From positions 1-5,570 of the forward strand of contig DCAT01000152.1 in NCBI GenBank assembly GCA_002312935.1: a stretch of DNA of 5,570 nucleotides. Direction: 5' to 3'. The translations under genes were made by a program, and so were the position numbers. This DNA is from Oceanospirillaceae bacterium UBA1126. GTDB lineage: Bacteria > Pseudomonadota > Gammaproteobacteria > Pseudomonadales > Balneatricaceae. The notes below the pieces were generated by a model. That model worked only from the letters and a program-made list of their open reading frames with translations. It did no database searches and was not told where the DNA came from. Shown here piece by piece: positions 1-5,479 of this stretch. The stretch's first letter is position 1, and each line of letters begins with the position of its first letter.

Positions 1-933
1 GTAGGGTTGTTAATAGGGCGTGGGCTTATTGGTATTGGTGTGTCAGCCTGTTTAATGGCTGCATTTACCGCTTATGCCAACCTTTTGCCTTTAGAAAAAC
101 TGCCTTTAGTAAACGGTTTGCAATTAATGGCTGGTGGCTTAGGCGTGATCTCGGCGTCAACGCCTGTGCAATGGTTTTTAACTTGGGGTGATTGGAGGCT
201 GCTATTTCAGGGTATGGCAGTGGCCTCTGTTTTGGCCAGCGTGCTGGTTTATACCCTGGTGCCTAAGTATGAAATCAGTTCTAACGGGCAGGGTTTAAAG
301 CAGCAACTAGCAGAGCTATGGCAGGTGGTTAAAAGCCCTAGCTTCTACCAAATGGCGCCCATATCAGTAGCAACCCAGGGTGTTTTTGGCGCTTTTGTTG
401 GCTTGTGGTCTGGGTACTGGTTGAGAGACTATTTAGCATTATCTAACACAGAATCGGCGCAGATTATTCTTACCATGGCTGTTTCTATGACTGCCGGGTT
501 TGTGGTTTTAGGCTGGCTTGCAGCAAGCCTACAGCGCTTTGGTGTGAATGCTTATGTGGTCAGCGTTTCAGGCATGTTAGTTTACATGCTAAGCCAATGG
601 GTAATTATTAATGAATGGAGCCAGTGGCATCATTTATGGTGGGGGCTAAGTGGCTTTTTTGGTACTTCTGGGGTGCTTATGTATGCTTATTTGTCTCAAT
701 CTGTCCCTAAAGATTTAGTAGGGCGCACTAACACCAGCCTAAACCTGTGTGTATTTGTTGTGGCTTTTTTGTGCCAGTGGGGCCTAGGTATAGTGATTAA
801 CTTATGGCCTGCAGATGCCATGGGTGTATACCCACAAACAGCCTATGCCACTGCATGGTTTTGGGCATTAGGGTTGCAGGTATTAGCTTTAATGTGGTTT
901 GTTTATAACGCCATCTTTCGCAAGCTGCGCTAA
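1..933 (+). CDS. MFS transporter, C-terminal part (5' end outside window)
   Basis: This is an inner-membrane transporter of the major facilitator superfamily; the substrate cannot be told from the sequence. The frame is open from base 1 and has no convincing start in the window (the TTG at 7 has no ribosome site), so the gene begins upstream. The visible 310 residues contain about nine hydrophobic segments, near 1-28, 39-59, 66-88, 119-143, 153-175, 184-206, 212-234, 247-270 and 283-306. A polar stretch at about 89-118 looks like the central cytoplasmic loop of a 12-helix MFS protein, so TM4 to TM12 are present. Near the start, GRGLIGIGVSACLMAAF resembles the TM4 region of MFS_1 proteins, and NGLQLMAGGLGVISASTP resembles TM5. 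The gene ends in basic residues (FRKLR) and TAA at 931-933. Its last 45 bp overlap the convergent CoA-transferase gene. The family call is firm; the function is unknown. Confidence 0.88.
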   Translation, partial: VGLLIGRGLIGIGVSACLMAAFTAYANLLPLEKLPLVNGLQLMAGGLGVISASTPVQWFLTWGDWRLLFQGMAVASVLASVLVYTLVPKYEISSNGQGLKQQLAELWQVVKSPSFYQMAPISVATQGVFGAFVGLWSGYWLRDYLALSNTESAQIILTMAVSMTAGFVVLGWLAASLQRFGVNAYVVSVSGMLVYMLSQWVIINEWSQWHHLWWGLSGFFGTSGVLMYAYLSQSVPKDLVGRTNTSLNLCVFVVAFLCQWGLGIVINLWPADAMGVYPQTAYATAWFWALGLQVLALMWFVYNAIFRKLR

Positions 934-2094
934 CTGCGCAGCAGACAAACCCAATAACTCACTTAACACCTGGTGATTATGGCTACCTAGTGCTGGCCCG
1001 GGCCAGCGTGTCGCACCTGGAGTTTTGTTGAGCTTTGGCAAAATAGCGGGAATTTTTAATGCTTCGCCATTAACGTGCACGCTTTCGAATAACCCGCGGG
1101 CATTAAAGTGCTCATCATTAACCATGTCTTCTACGTTATAAATGGGCCCGCCTGGCACCTTGTTAATATCAAGAATATGTAAAATGTAGCTAGAATCATT
1201 TTTTGCACACCAAGCGCTCAGTGCCTGGTCTATTTTGGCTTCATGTTCTACGCGGCCTGCATTAAATGACAGTGCCGGGTCTTGAGCCATTTCTGGGTAG
1301 CCAGCTGCGGTCATTAATCGCTGAAATATAGAGTCTCCATTACCTCCAATCACTACATACTTGCCGTCTAAACAGCGGTAGGTGTTGGTGGGCACAATGC
1401 CAGTAACAGTGCTGCCAGAAGGTTGCCGAATAACATTGGCACCATCGTATTCTGGGATGACCGCTTCCATTAAATTAAACATCGATTCGTACAAGGCCAC
1501 GTCTACTACTTGGCCTGTGCCGCTGTTTTTTTGTTCAAGCAGCGCTAAACAGATACCCAGTGCAGCATGAATGCCCGAAATGGTGTCGCCAATACTTAGG
1601 TTAGGCCTCACTGGTGTTTGTTCTGGGTGACCGTTTACATAGCGAAAACCACTAATGCCTTCACACACTGAGGCAAAGCCAGGTTTGCTGGCATAGGGGC
1701 CTGTTTGGCCATAGCCAGAGATGCGAGCATAAACCAGCTTTGGGTTTGATTGGTTAAATTCATCAGGCCCAATGCCCCAGTTTTCTACCACCCCCGGACG
1801 AAAGTTTTCAATCACAATGTCGGCAGAGTTAATCAGTTGTTTAACTAAGGCAATGCCCGCTTTTGTTTTTAGATCTATAGTGACTGATTTTTTATTTCTA
1901 GCTAATGAATACCACCACAAAGAGGTGCCATCTTTCATTTGCCGCCAATTTCGTATGGGGTCACCGCCATGTGGAGATTCAATTTTGATGACTTCAGCGC
2001 CAAAATAACCCAGCATACAGCCTGCAAAGGGGCCTGCAAGTAACTGCCCTAGTTCAATGACCCGATAGCCTGATAAAGGCCCATTAGAATCCAT
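889..2094 (-). CDS. CaiB/BaiF family (class III) CoA-transferase
   Basis: This 401-residue cytoplasmic enzyme moves CoA between carboxylic acids, the usual activity of class III CoA-transferases (formyl-CoA:oxalate, carnitine, succinyl-CoA types). The length is normal for the family. The N-terminus (LSGYRVIELGQLLAGPFAG, about 7-25) and GAEVIKIE (32-39) are typical. The segment RNKKSVTIDLK (66-76), then NFRPGV (97-102) and SGYGQTGPYASKPGF (126-140), follow in family order. Asp170 in SIGDTISGIHAALG aligns with the aspartate that carries the acyl group in formyl-CoA transferase (Asp169). The C-terminal VPGGPIYNVEDMV (313-325) and PALGSHNHQVLSELLGLS (367-384) are also characteristic. The ATG at 2094 lies 2 bp after the flavodoxin stop, with GAGG 7 bases upstream inside the flavodoxin gene, so the pair is probably one operon with coupled translation. 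The substrate acid cannot be assigned. The 3' end overlaps the convergent MFS gene by 45 bp, and the natural-looking C-terminus argues that the overlap is real. Confidence 0.93.
   Translation of the reverse strand: MDSNGPLSGYRVIELGQLLAGPFAGCMLGYFGAEVIKIESPHGGDPIRNWRQMKDGTSLWWYSLARNKKSVTIDLKTKAGIALVKQLINSADIVIENFRPGVVENWGIGPDEFNQSNPKLVYARISGYGQTGPYASKPGFASVCEGISGFRYVNGHPEQTPVRPNLSIGDTISGIHAALGICLALLEQKNSGTGQVVDVALYESMFNLMEAVIPEYDGANVIRQPSGSTVTGIVPTNTYRCLDGKYVVIGGNGDSIFQRLMTAAGYPEMAQDPALSFNAGRVEHEAKIDQALSAWCAKNDSSYILHILDINKVPGGPIYNVEDMVNDEHFNARGLFESVHVNGEALKIPAILPKLNKTPGATRWPGPALGSHNHQVLSELLGLSAAQLAQLAKDGVINKPH
924..942. repeat. Perfect 7-bp inverted repeat spanning the MFS stop codon
   Basis: GCTGCGC (924-930) and GCGCAGC (936-942) form a perfect GC-rich stem with a 5-base loop, TAACT, which contains the MFS stop codon. 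It lies inside the 3' coding part of the convergent CoA-transferase gene. No T-tract follows on either strand, so it is not a canonical intrinsic terminator. It could slow or stop transcription from both sides where the two genes overlap, but that is inference. On the other strand the same bases encode the Ala/Gln/Leu-rich end of the CoA-transferase. Confidence 0.5.
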
Positions 2095-2096
2095 AA

Positions 2097-2612
2097 CTAG
2101 GCCTCATTTATTTCTTCTAATAGTTGCTGGCACCAGGCATTAACGCGCTGGTCTGTGAGTTCATGTTGGCCGTCTTCGTCTACAGCTAAGCCTATAAATT
2201 GGCTACCATCAGCAGTAGCGGCTTTAGACACTTCGAACTCGTAGCCAGCAGTTGGCCAGTAGCCAATGGCAGTAGCGCCAAGGCCAAGGCATTTGTCATG
2301 TAATAGCCCCATAGCGTCTTGGTACCATTCGGGGTATCCCACTTGGTCACCACAGCCAAAAAAAGCCACTTGAATGCCTGTTAGATCTAATGCGTCTATC
2401 TCGTCCCAAATATCTTCCCAATCAGCTTGGAGCTCGCCATAGTCCCAAGTTGGAATGCCGCAAATAACGGTGTCGTACTCTAGCATTAGGCTTACAGAAT
2501 CATCCGCTACGTTGTAGATGTCAACTTTATCAGAACCTAAGATGTCACGAATTTGGTCGGCAATGTCTTCTGTGTTGCCTGTAGTAGAACCAAAAAATAG
2601 TGCAATTGCCAT
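2097..2612 (-). CDS. fldB: Flavodoxin, long-chain, FldB-like
   Basis: This is a small soluble FMN-binding electron carrier of 171 residues, the size of long-chain flavodoxins such as E. coli FldA and FldB. The phosphate-binding loop is STTGNTE (9-15). The first FMN-flanking loop is PTWDYGE (54-60) with Trp56. The second is GCGDQVGYPEW (86-96) with Tyr93. The 120s region is GYWPTAGYEFEVSK (117-130), and GLAVDED (141-147) is conserved. The PTWDYGELQADWEDIWDEID and GYPEW/LLHDK segments resemble remembered E. coli FldB more than FldA, hence the symbol, but a tree would be needed to separate them. The ATG at 2612 gives the standard N-terminus MAIALFFGS; its ribosome site is weak (TGAGA about 11 bases upstream). 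The gene is followed after 2 bp by a CoA-transferase and lies on the same strand as, and 455 bp downstream of, the cobalamin adenosyltransferase. Flavodoxins reduce cob(II)alamin for such enzymes in enteric bacteria, so a link is possible but unproven. Confidence 0.93.
   Translation of the reverse strand: MAIALFFGSTTGNTEDIADQIRDILGSDKVDIYNVADDSVSLMLEYDTVICGIPTWDYGELQADWEDIWDEIDALDLTGIQVAFFGCGDQVGYPEWYQDAMGLLHDKCLGLGATAIGYWPTAGYEFEVSKAATADGSQFIGLAVDEDGQHELTDQRVNAWCQQLLEEINEA
2102..2105 (-). promoter_or_regulatory. Ribosome binding site of the CoA-transferase, inside the flavodoxin gene
   Basis: On the minus strand this reads GAGG, 7 bases before the ATG at 2094. It lies in the last codons of the flavodoxin gene, whose TAG (2099-2097) is 2 bp before that ATG. 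It supports the chosen start and suggests translational coupling between the two genes. Confidence 0.65.
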
Positions 2613-2642
2613 GGTATAAATCTCAAAATAGCTATGAAGCTA

Positions 2643-2648
2643 AGTATA
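2643..2648 (-). promoter_or_regulatory. Possible -10 element for the flavodoxin operon
   Basis: On the minus strand this reads TATACT, 5 of 6 matches to TATAAT. It would place a transcript start roughly 20-25 bases before the flavodoxin ATG. The flanking DNA (about 2613-2690) is strongly AT-rich, as expected of a promoter. I could not find a good TTGACA at 16-18 bp spacing, so this is a weak call. Confidence 0.3.
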
Positions 2649-2733
2649 GGTGTAAATGAATGTATAAATGTAAGTGTATTAAAAAAAACCTAGGAACTAT
2701 TCTGAATTCTAAGCCATTTACTTGGCAGGTTGA

Positions 2734-2812
2734 ATAGCTGTAGGTAAGGTGACATTGCTTTCCACAATATTAGTGGCGATTTTATGGCCTGGGGTAACTC
2801 AGGCCATTTTTT
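2734..2812 (+). ncRNA. Candidate small RNA ending in an intrinsic terminator
   Basis: No plus-strand gene precedes the strong terminator at 2785-2812, so something non-coding or very short is probably transcribed towards it. The body contains a small hairpin, CCAC-7-GTGG (2762-2776), ahead of the terminator stem, a layout common in Hfq-dependent small RNAs. The segment AGGTAAGGTG-6-CTTTC (2742-2762) resembles, with the same spacing, the conserved 5' part of Spot 42 RNA as I remember it (AGGTAAGATG-6-CTTTC). The rest does not match clearly and the polA-linked location of spf is absent, so I do not name it. The 5' end is a guess: I found no good sigma-70 promoter, and transcription could start anywhere from about 2650 to 2745. 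Alternatively this could be a leader with an attenuator for the small ORFs downstream. Confidence 0.35.
2785..2812 (+). terminator. Strong rho-independent terminator, plus strand
   Basis: The stem TGGCCTGGG / CTCAGGCCA (2785-2793 with 2798-2806) has nine consecutive pairs, one of them G-U. A GTAA loop of the stable GNRA type closes it, and six T residues follow directly (2807-2812). Read on the minus strand the stem is not followed by a T-tract, so it works in the plus direction only. There is no recognised plus-strand gene upstream within the window after the MFS gene at 933. Confidence 0.85.
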
Positions 2813-2869
2813 ATGTCTAAAAAGTACAATTTGCTGCGGTGGCTTGAACGCTACATTAAATACTTATAA
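2813..2869 (+). CDS. Doubtful 18-residue ORF directly after the terminator
   Basis: The ATG comes immediately after the terminator T-tract and encodes a basic, amphipathic-looking peptide, MSKKYNLLRWLERYIKYL, ending in TAA. The only Shine-Dalgarno-like bases (CAGG, 2800-2803, 9 bases upstream) are buried in the terminator stem. The stop overlaps the next ATG as TAATG, an arrangement typical of coupled translation. I do not recognise it. It may be chance, a leader peptide, or the N-terminal part of the following frame separated by a frameshift. Confidence 0.2.
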   Translation: MSKKYNLLRWLERYIKYL

Positions 2870-3096
2870 TGGGCTTTGCCTTAGCGTTAAGCCAAGTGAT
2901 TGGATTAGCTTTAGTGGCGTTAACTTGTTACGAATTGTGCTGCACCTTTACAAACGCCAACTGCAAACAGTGTTCTGCTATGTCCCTTTGTTTTAATATG
3001 CGTAAGGCAAGCGTATTCAGTATTAATGGAAAATCTCCAAAACTATCTAGCAAGGTTAACATTGAGTTTAAAATTCAATACCGCGCTGAGCTTTAA
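2869..3096 (+). CDS. Hypothetical small Cys-rich protein with one hydrophobic segment
   Basis: The 75-residue frame is unrecognised. Residues 2-18 are hydrophobic (a possible membrane segment or uncleaved anchor). Six cysteines follow at about 20-42 (CYELCC, then CKQC and LCF), which could bind metal or form disulfides. The last third is polar and basic, and its final 29 bp overlap the convergent cobO gene. The start ATG overlaps the stop of the upstream 18-codon frame by one base and has no ribosome site of its own. Leu codons are mostly TTA, as in the neighbouring genes, which mildly favours a real gene. It could equally be a chance frame or a decayed gene, and confidence is low. Confidence 0.25.
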   Translation: MGFALALSQVIGLALVALTCYELCCTFTNANCKQCSAMSLCFNMRKASVFSINGKSPKLSSKVNIEFKIQYRAEL

Positions 3097-3673
3097 TACC
3101 ATTTCTAAATGCGTGCTTAATGTCTTTCACTTCGCTCACAGTATCGCAGGCGGCAATTAACCCTTCTGGCGCACCCCGCCCTGTAACAACCAGGTTCATG
3201 TTAGCTGGACGTTCAAGTATGGCTTGGGTCACCTTCTCTAGGTCTAACCAGCCTTGGGTGAACATGTAGGTGAGTTCATCTAACATTAAAAAATCAATGG
3301 TAGGGTCGGCTAATAATGATGCAGCCAAGCTCCAAGCCTTTTCAGCCGCTGCTTTATCTTTTTCTAGGTTCTGGGTTTCCCAAGTAAAGCCAGCACCCAT
3401 AGCGTGGTAGGAAACCAAAGGCAGTTGGCTAAAAAATAGCTCCTCACCACATTCCCACTCTCCCTTAATAAACTGCACTACGGCGCAATTATGGCCATAG
3501 CCTAAACTACGTGCCAGCATGCCAAAGGCAGAGCTGCTTTTGCCTTTACCATTACCAGTAAGCAGTACAGATACGCCTTGTTCTTTATCAGCTTGAGCAA
3601 TTTTTTTGTCGATTTGCTCTTTAACTTTGCTCATGCGTTGCTGATGTTTTTCGCTATTAACAGGTTTTTTCAA
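3068..3673 (-). CDS. cobO: Cob(I)alamin adenosyltransferase, CobO/BtuR (CobA) type
   Basis: The enzyme transfers the adenosyl group of ATP to the cobalt of reduced corrinoids (cobalamin, cobinamide or cobyrinic acid diamide) in the cytoplasm. It is 201 residues here, close to E. coli BtuR (196). Motifs, counted from the TTG start, are the P-loop TGNGKGKSS (39-47), VVQFIKGEW (65-73), GAGFTWETQN (93-102), LDELTYM (131-137), VVTGRG, VSEVKDIKHAF and a C-terminal KAQRGIEF. I start at the TTG at 3673 because AAGGAG sits 7 bases upstream and the resulting N-terminus (KHQQRMSKVKEQID) aligns with BtuR (QQRQQKVKEKVD). Longer starts at 3709 (ATG) or 3727 (TTG) lack ribosome sites and add residues the family does not have. 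The gene is divergent from cobU-cobT-cobC, with a 164-bp shared upstream region. Its neighbours agree with a role in cobamide assembly or salvage. Confidence 0.96.
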   Translation of the reverse strand: MKKPVNSEKHQQRMSKVKEQIDKKIAQADKEQGVSVLLTGNGKGKSSSAFGMLARSLGYGHNCAVVQFIKGEWECGEELFFSQLPLVSYHAMGAGFTWETQNLEKDKAAAEKAWSLAASLLADPTIDFLMLDELTYMFTQGWLDLEKVTQAILERPANMNLVVTGRGAPEGLIAACDTVSEVKDIKHAFRNGIKAQRGIEF

Positions 3674-3837
3674 AGTGATTCTCCTTAATGTATGCCGCAG
3701 TTTACCCATAGGTGCACGGGCGGACAAGGCGTAAATTGTAAGATGGATTTAACAGGGTCGCTTTTAAGTATTAAAGGCTAAAGGATCACTATAAACTGTG
3801 GCACATATTAATGACTTAAATTTCACGGATTCCAGCC
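3674..3837. promoter_or_regulatory. Divergent promoter region between cobO and cobU
   Basis: This 164-bp region must hold the promoters for cobO (leftward) and the cobU operon (rightward). A plus-strand TATAAA at 3790-3795 could be the -10 of cobU, with about 36 bases of leader. On the minus strand TATAGT (3793-3788) overlaps it and could be the -10 of cobO, with a leader of about 105-110 bases. Good -35 boxes are not obvious for either. The cobU ribosome site is only a weak CGGA 8 bases before its ATG. I looked for a cobalamin riboswitch (GGTGCC, GGTGAAAATCC-like and GCCACTG boxes) in both directions and saw none; the cobU leader would be too short for one. Confidence 0.45.
3681..3686 (-). 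promoter_or_regulatory. Ribosome binding site that fixes the TTG start of cobO
   Basis: On the minus strand this reads AAGGAG, a full Shine-Dalgarno core, 7 bases before the TTG at 3673. Neither upstream in-frame alternative (ATG 3709, TTG 3727) has a comparable site, so this decides the start. Confidence 0.85.
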
Positions 3838-4389
3838 ATGACGTCTCCCGTAGCATTGCGACAGCTGTTTTTAGGTGGTGCTCGATCAGGCAAAAGCGGC
3901 CTAGCCGAGCAAGCCGCCATAAACAGTGGCTTAGAGGTGATTTATGTGGCTACTGCACAAGTGAGCCATAGTGATGAACAAGGCAGCATGGCTCAAAGAG
4001 TGGCTATTCATAAACAACGTAGGCCCAGTCATTGGCGCTTAGTTGAAGAGCCACTGGCACTAAGTCAAACCCTGCTGGAGCTAGATCAACGGCCTTGTTG
4101 TGTACTGGTAGATTGCCTAACACTATGGCTTAGTAACCATCTCTGTGGCCCGTCTGGCGGCCTCGATGTGGCCCTGGAACAGCTAGTAACTCAGGTGAGC
4201 AATACCCGCCACCACCTTATTTTGGTCAGTAACGAAGTGGGTTCTGGTATTGTGCCTATGGGTGAACTAAGCCGCCAATTTCAAGATTATTCCGGGCTGA
4301 TGAATCAGCGCCTAGCACAGGTCTGCGATGAGGTAACTTTGGCTGTCGCCGGGTTGCCATTAAATTTAAAAACTAAACCCTCACATTAA
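3838..4389 (+). CDS. cobU: Bifunctional adenosylcobinamide kinase / adenosylcobinamide-phosphate guanylyltransferase
   Basis: CobU (CobP) phosphorylates adenosylcobinamide and then transfers GMP from GTP to give adenosylcobinamide-GDP, the activated corrin for nucleotide-loop assembly. The protein is 183 residues (Salmonella CobU is about 180). Visible motifs are the P-loop GGARSGKS (13-20), YVATAQ (36-41), and the guanylylation segment R-x3-HKQRRPSHW (54-66). His58 is the conserved histidine of that segment and the likely nucleotide carrier (His46 region in Salmonella). DCLTLWLSN (92-100), VSNEVGSGIVP (130-140) and FQDYSGLMNQRLA (148-160) follow. The ATG at 3838 gives a short N-terminal extension before the first strand. 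It is the first gene of cobU-cobT-cobC, with 18 bp to cobT. Confidence 0.97.
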   Translation: MTSPVALRQLFLGGARSGKSGLAEQAAINSGLEVIYVATAQVSHSDEQGSMAQRVAIHKQRRPSHWRLVEEPLALSQTLLELDQRPCCVLVDCLTLWLSNHLCGPSGGLDVALEQLVTQVSNTRHHLILVSNEVGSGIVPMGELSRQFQDYSGLMNQRLAQVCDEVTLAVAGLPLNLKTKPSH

Positions 4390-4407
4390 CTAGAAGCAAT
4401 ACACACT

Positions 4408-5463
4408 ATGACTCTTGATTGGATTTATAACCCACTAGCCGCCCTTAATAGCCACGCCAAAGAACAAGGCCTAGACCGCCAAGGGCAGCTTACCAAGCCG
4501 CCAGGCTCTTTAGGCAGTTTAGAAGCCATGGCAGTGCGTTTATGCGCTATGCAGGGGGTTAACAAGCCCAGTGTAGATAAAGCTCAAGTGGTTGTTTTTG
4601 CTGGTGACCATGGTGTAGCAGCAGAGGGGGTGTCTGCTTTTCCACAGGTAGTTACTGCAGAAATGGTAAAGAATTTTTCCCGAGGAGGGGCTGCTATCTG
4701 TGCTTTAGCACGGCAAAATAATGCCCAATTTGAAGTGGTAAATTTAGGCACAGTGGTGAATTTGCCAGCCATGGAACATGTAATAGACAGTACTATTATG
4801 GAGGGCACCTCTAATTTTTCTGAGCAAGCTGCAATGACACACGTGCAGCTTAGCCAAGCAATGGCGGCTGGCAGGGCTGCAGTAGATCGAGCAGAGGCCA
4901 AAAATGTTACGCTGTTTATTGGCGGCGACATGGGCATTGCCAATACCTCAGCAGCCACTGCTTTGGCAGTGTGGGCTACAAAGCAGAGTGTGGCAAGTTT
5001 GGTAGGCCCAGGCACAGGTTTAGATGCACAAGGCGTATCTCACAAAGGCCAGGTAATAGAAGCGGCATTGGCAAAACATGCTGCAGCCATGACAAGCCCA
5101 GAGGACGCATTGCGTTATGTGGGTGGTCTAGAAATTGCTGCTTTAACAGGTGCATACATCCGTGCAGCACAAGTGGGTATAGCCATTTTAGTGGATGGGT
5201 TTATTACGACTTCGGCAGCTATTATGGCGGCTAAAATACAACCTCAGATCGCTGATTGGATGTTCTTCGCTCATGCCTCGGCAGAGCCAGGCCACCAAAC
5301 TATGATGGCCTCATTAGGCGCAGACACTATTCTAGATTTAGGCATGCGGCTAGGCGAGGGTAGTGGCGCTGGTGTGGCCTTGTCTATACTCAAGAGTGCC
5401 TGTGTCACTCATAACGAAATGGCTACCTTTGCAGAAGCTTCAGTTTCTGAAAAGTCGGCTTAA
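4408..5463 (+). CDS. cobT: Nicotinate-nucleotide:dimethylbenzimidazole phosphoribosyltransferase
   Basis: CobT activates the lower-ligand base. It transfers the phosphoribosyl of nicotinate mononucleotide to 5,6-dimethylbenzimidazole or a related base, making alpha-ribazole 5'-phosphate and nicotinate. The 351 residues are close to the family norm (about 350-360). Motifs are LTKPPGSLGSLE (28-39), VVFAGDHGVAAEGVSAFP (62-79), the glycine-rich FSRGGAAICALAR (90-102), GGDMGIANTSAATAL (172-186), VGPGTGLD (199-206), LVDGFITTSAA (261-271), HASAEPGHQ (289-297) and GEGSGAGVAL (316-325). Glu317 falls in the position of the catalytic base described for Salmonella CobT (Glu317). Position 174 is Asp, where I remember Glu in GEMGIGNTT-type sequences. 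The start ATG lies 18 bp after cobU and has only a weak GAAG ribosome site; the stop is 16 bp before cobC. This is a confident assignment. Confidence 0.97.
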   Translation: MTLDWIYNPLAALNSHAKEQGLDRQGQLTKPPGSLGSLEAMAVRLCAMQGVNKPSVDKAQVVVFAGDHGVAAEGVSAFPQVVTAEMVKNFSRGGAAICALARQNNAQFEVVNLGTVVNLPAMEHVIDSTIMEGTSNFSEQAAMTHVQLSQAMAAGRAAVDRAEAKNVTLFIGGDMGIANTSAATALAVWATKQSVASLVGPGTGLDAQGVSHKGQVIEAALAKHAAAMTSPEDALRYVGGLEIAALTGAYIRAAQVGIAILVDGFITTSAAIMAAKIQPQIADWMFFAHASAEPGHQTMMASLGADTILDLGMRLGEGSGAGVALSILKSACVTHNEMATFAEASVSEKSA

Positions 5464-5479
5464 CTAGGGCAGACCTGTT

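Larger units (their letters stand above)
2613..3067. other. 455-bp stretch without a confident protein gene
   Basis: This lies between the flavodoxin start and the cobO stop. From left to right it holds an AT-rich promoter-like segment (about 2613-2690), then a plus-strand segment ending in a strong intrinsic terminator (2785-2812). Next come an 18-codon frame (2813-2869) and a 75-codon Cys-containing frame (2869-3096) that overlap by one base. I looked on both strands for a cobalamin riboswitch (B12 box and its core) and saw none. No terminator with a T-tract was found on the minus strand behind cobO, so cobO transcription could read through towards the flavodoxin. Confidence 0.6.

Noticed and set aside
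2643..2680. AT-rich TGTAAATG / TGTATAAATG repeats before the flavodoxin gene as a Fur box
   Set aside because: The pattern does not match the Fur consensus (GATAATGATAATCATTATC); it is more simply promoter-type AT-richness.
2693..2720. AlgU/sigma-E-like promoter (GGAACT) in front of the candidate small RNA
   Set aside because: No TCTGA- or TCAAA-type -10 lies 16-17 bases downstream.
2722..2738. Sigma-54-like promoter (TTGGCAG ... GC) in front of the candidate small RNA
   Set aside because: The GG and GC elements are 11 bases apart instead of the strict 10, and the TTGC part is absent (ATAGC).
2749..2820. A 23-codon hydrophobic frame starting at GTG and running through the terminator, ending FYV and stop, whose end loosely recalls the small YqaE/Pmp3 membrane proteins
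   Set aside because: The AGG before the GTG is too close for a good ribosome site. The C-terminal half is simply the terminator stem read as codons, and the upstream frame is closed by a stop at 2731.
2770..2919. Repeated word TTAGTGGCG near 2770 and 2911
   Set aside because: A single 9-base repeat within several hundred bases is expected by chance, and no other copies or spacing pattern are seen.
2784..2996. 70-codon plus-strand frame starting inside the terminator stem
   Set aside because: Its ATG is in the terminator, it has no ribosome site, its composition is unlike the neighbours, and it competes with a better frame (2869-3096).
2613..3837. Cobalamin riboswitch in either intergenic region
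   Set aside because: Only isolated partial words such as GCCACTA and GTGCCAC are present. The ordered core boxes and space for the aptamer are missing in both directions.
4584..5015. 143-codon minus-strand frame inside cobT, and other long frames within cobT and the CoA-transferase
   Set aside because: They are antisense or shifted shadows of clearly conserved genes, with Ala/Pro/Ser-rich or odd composition and no ribosome sites.
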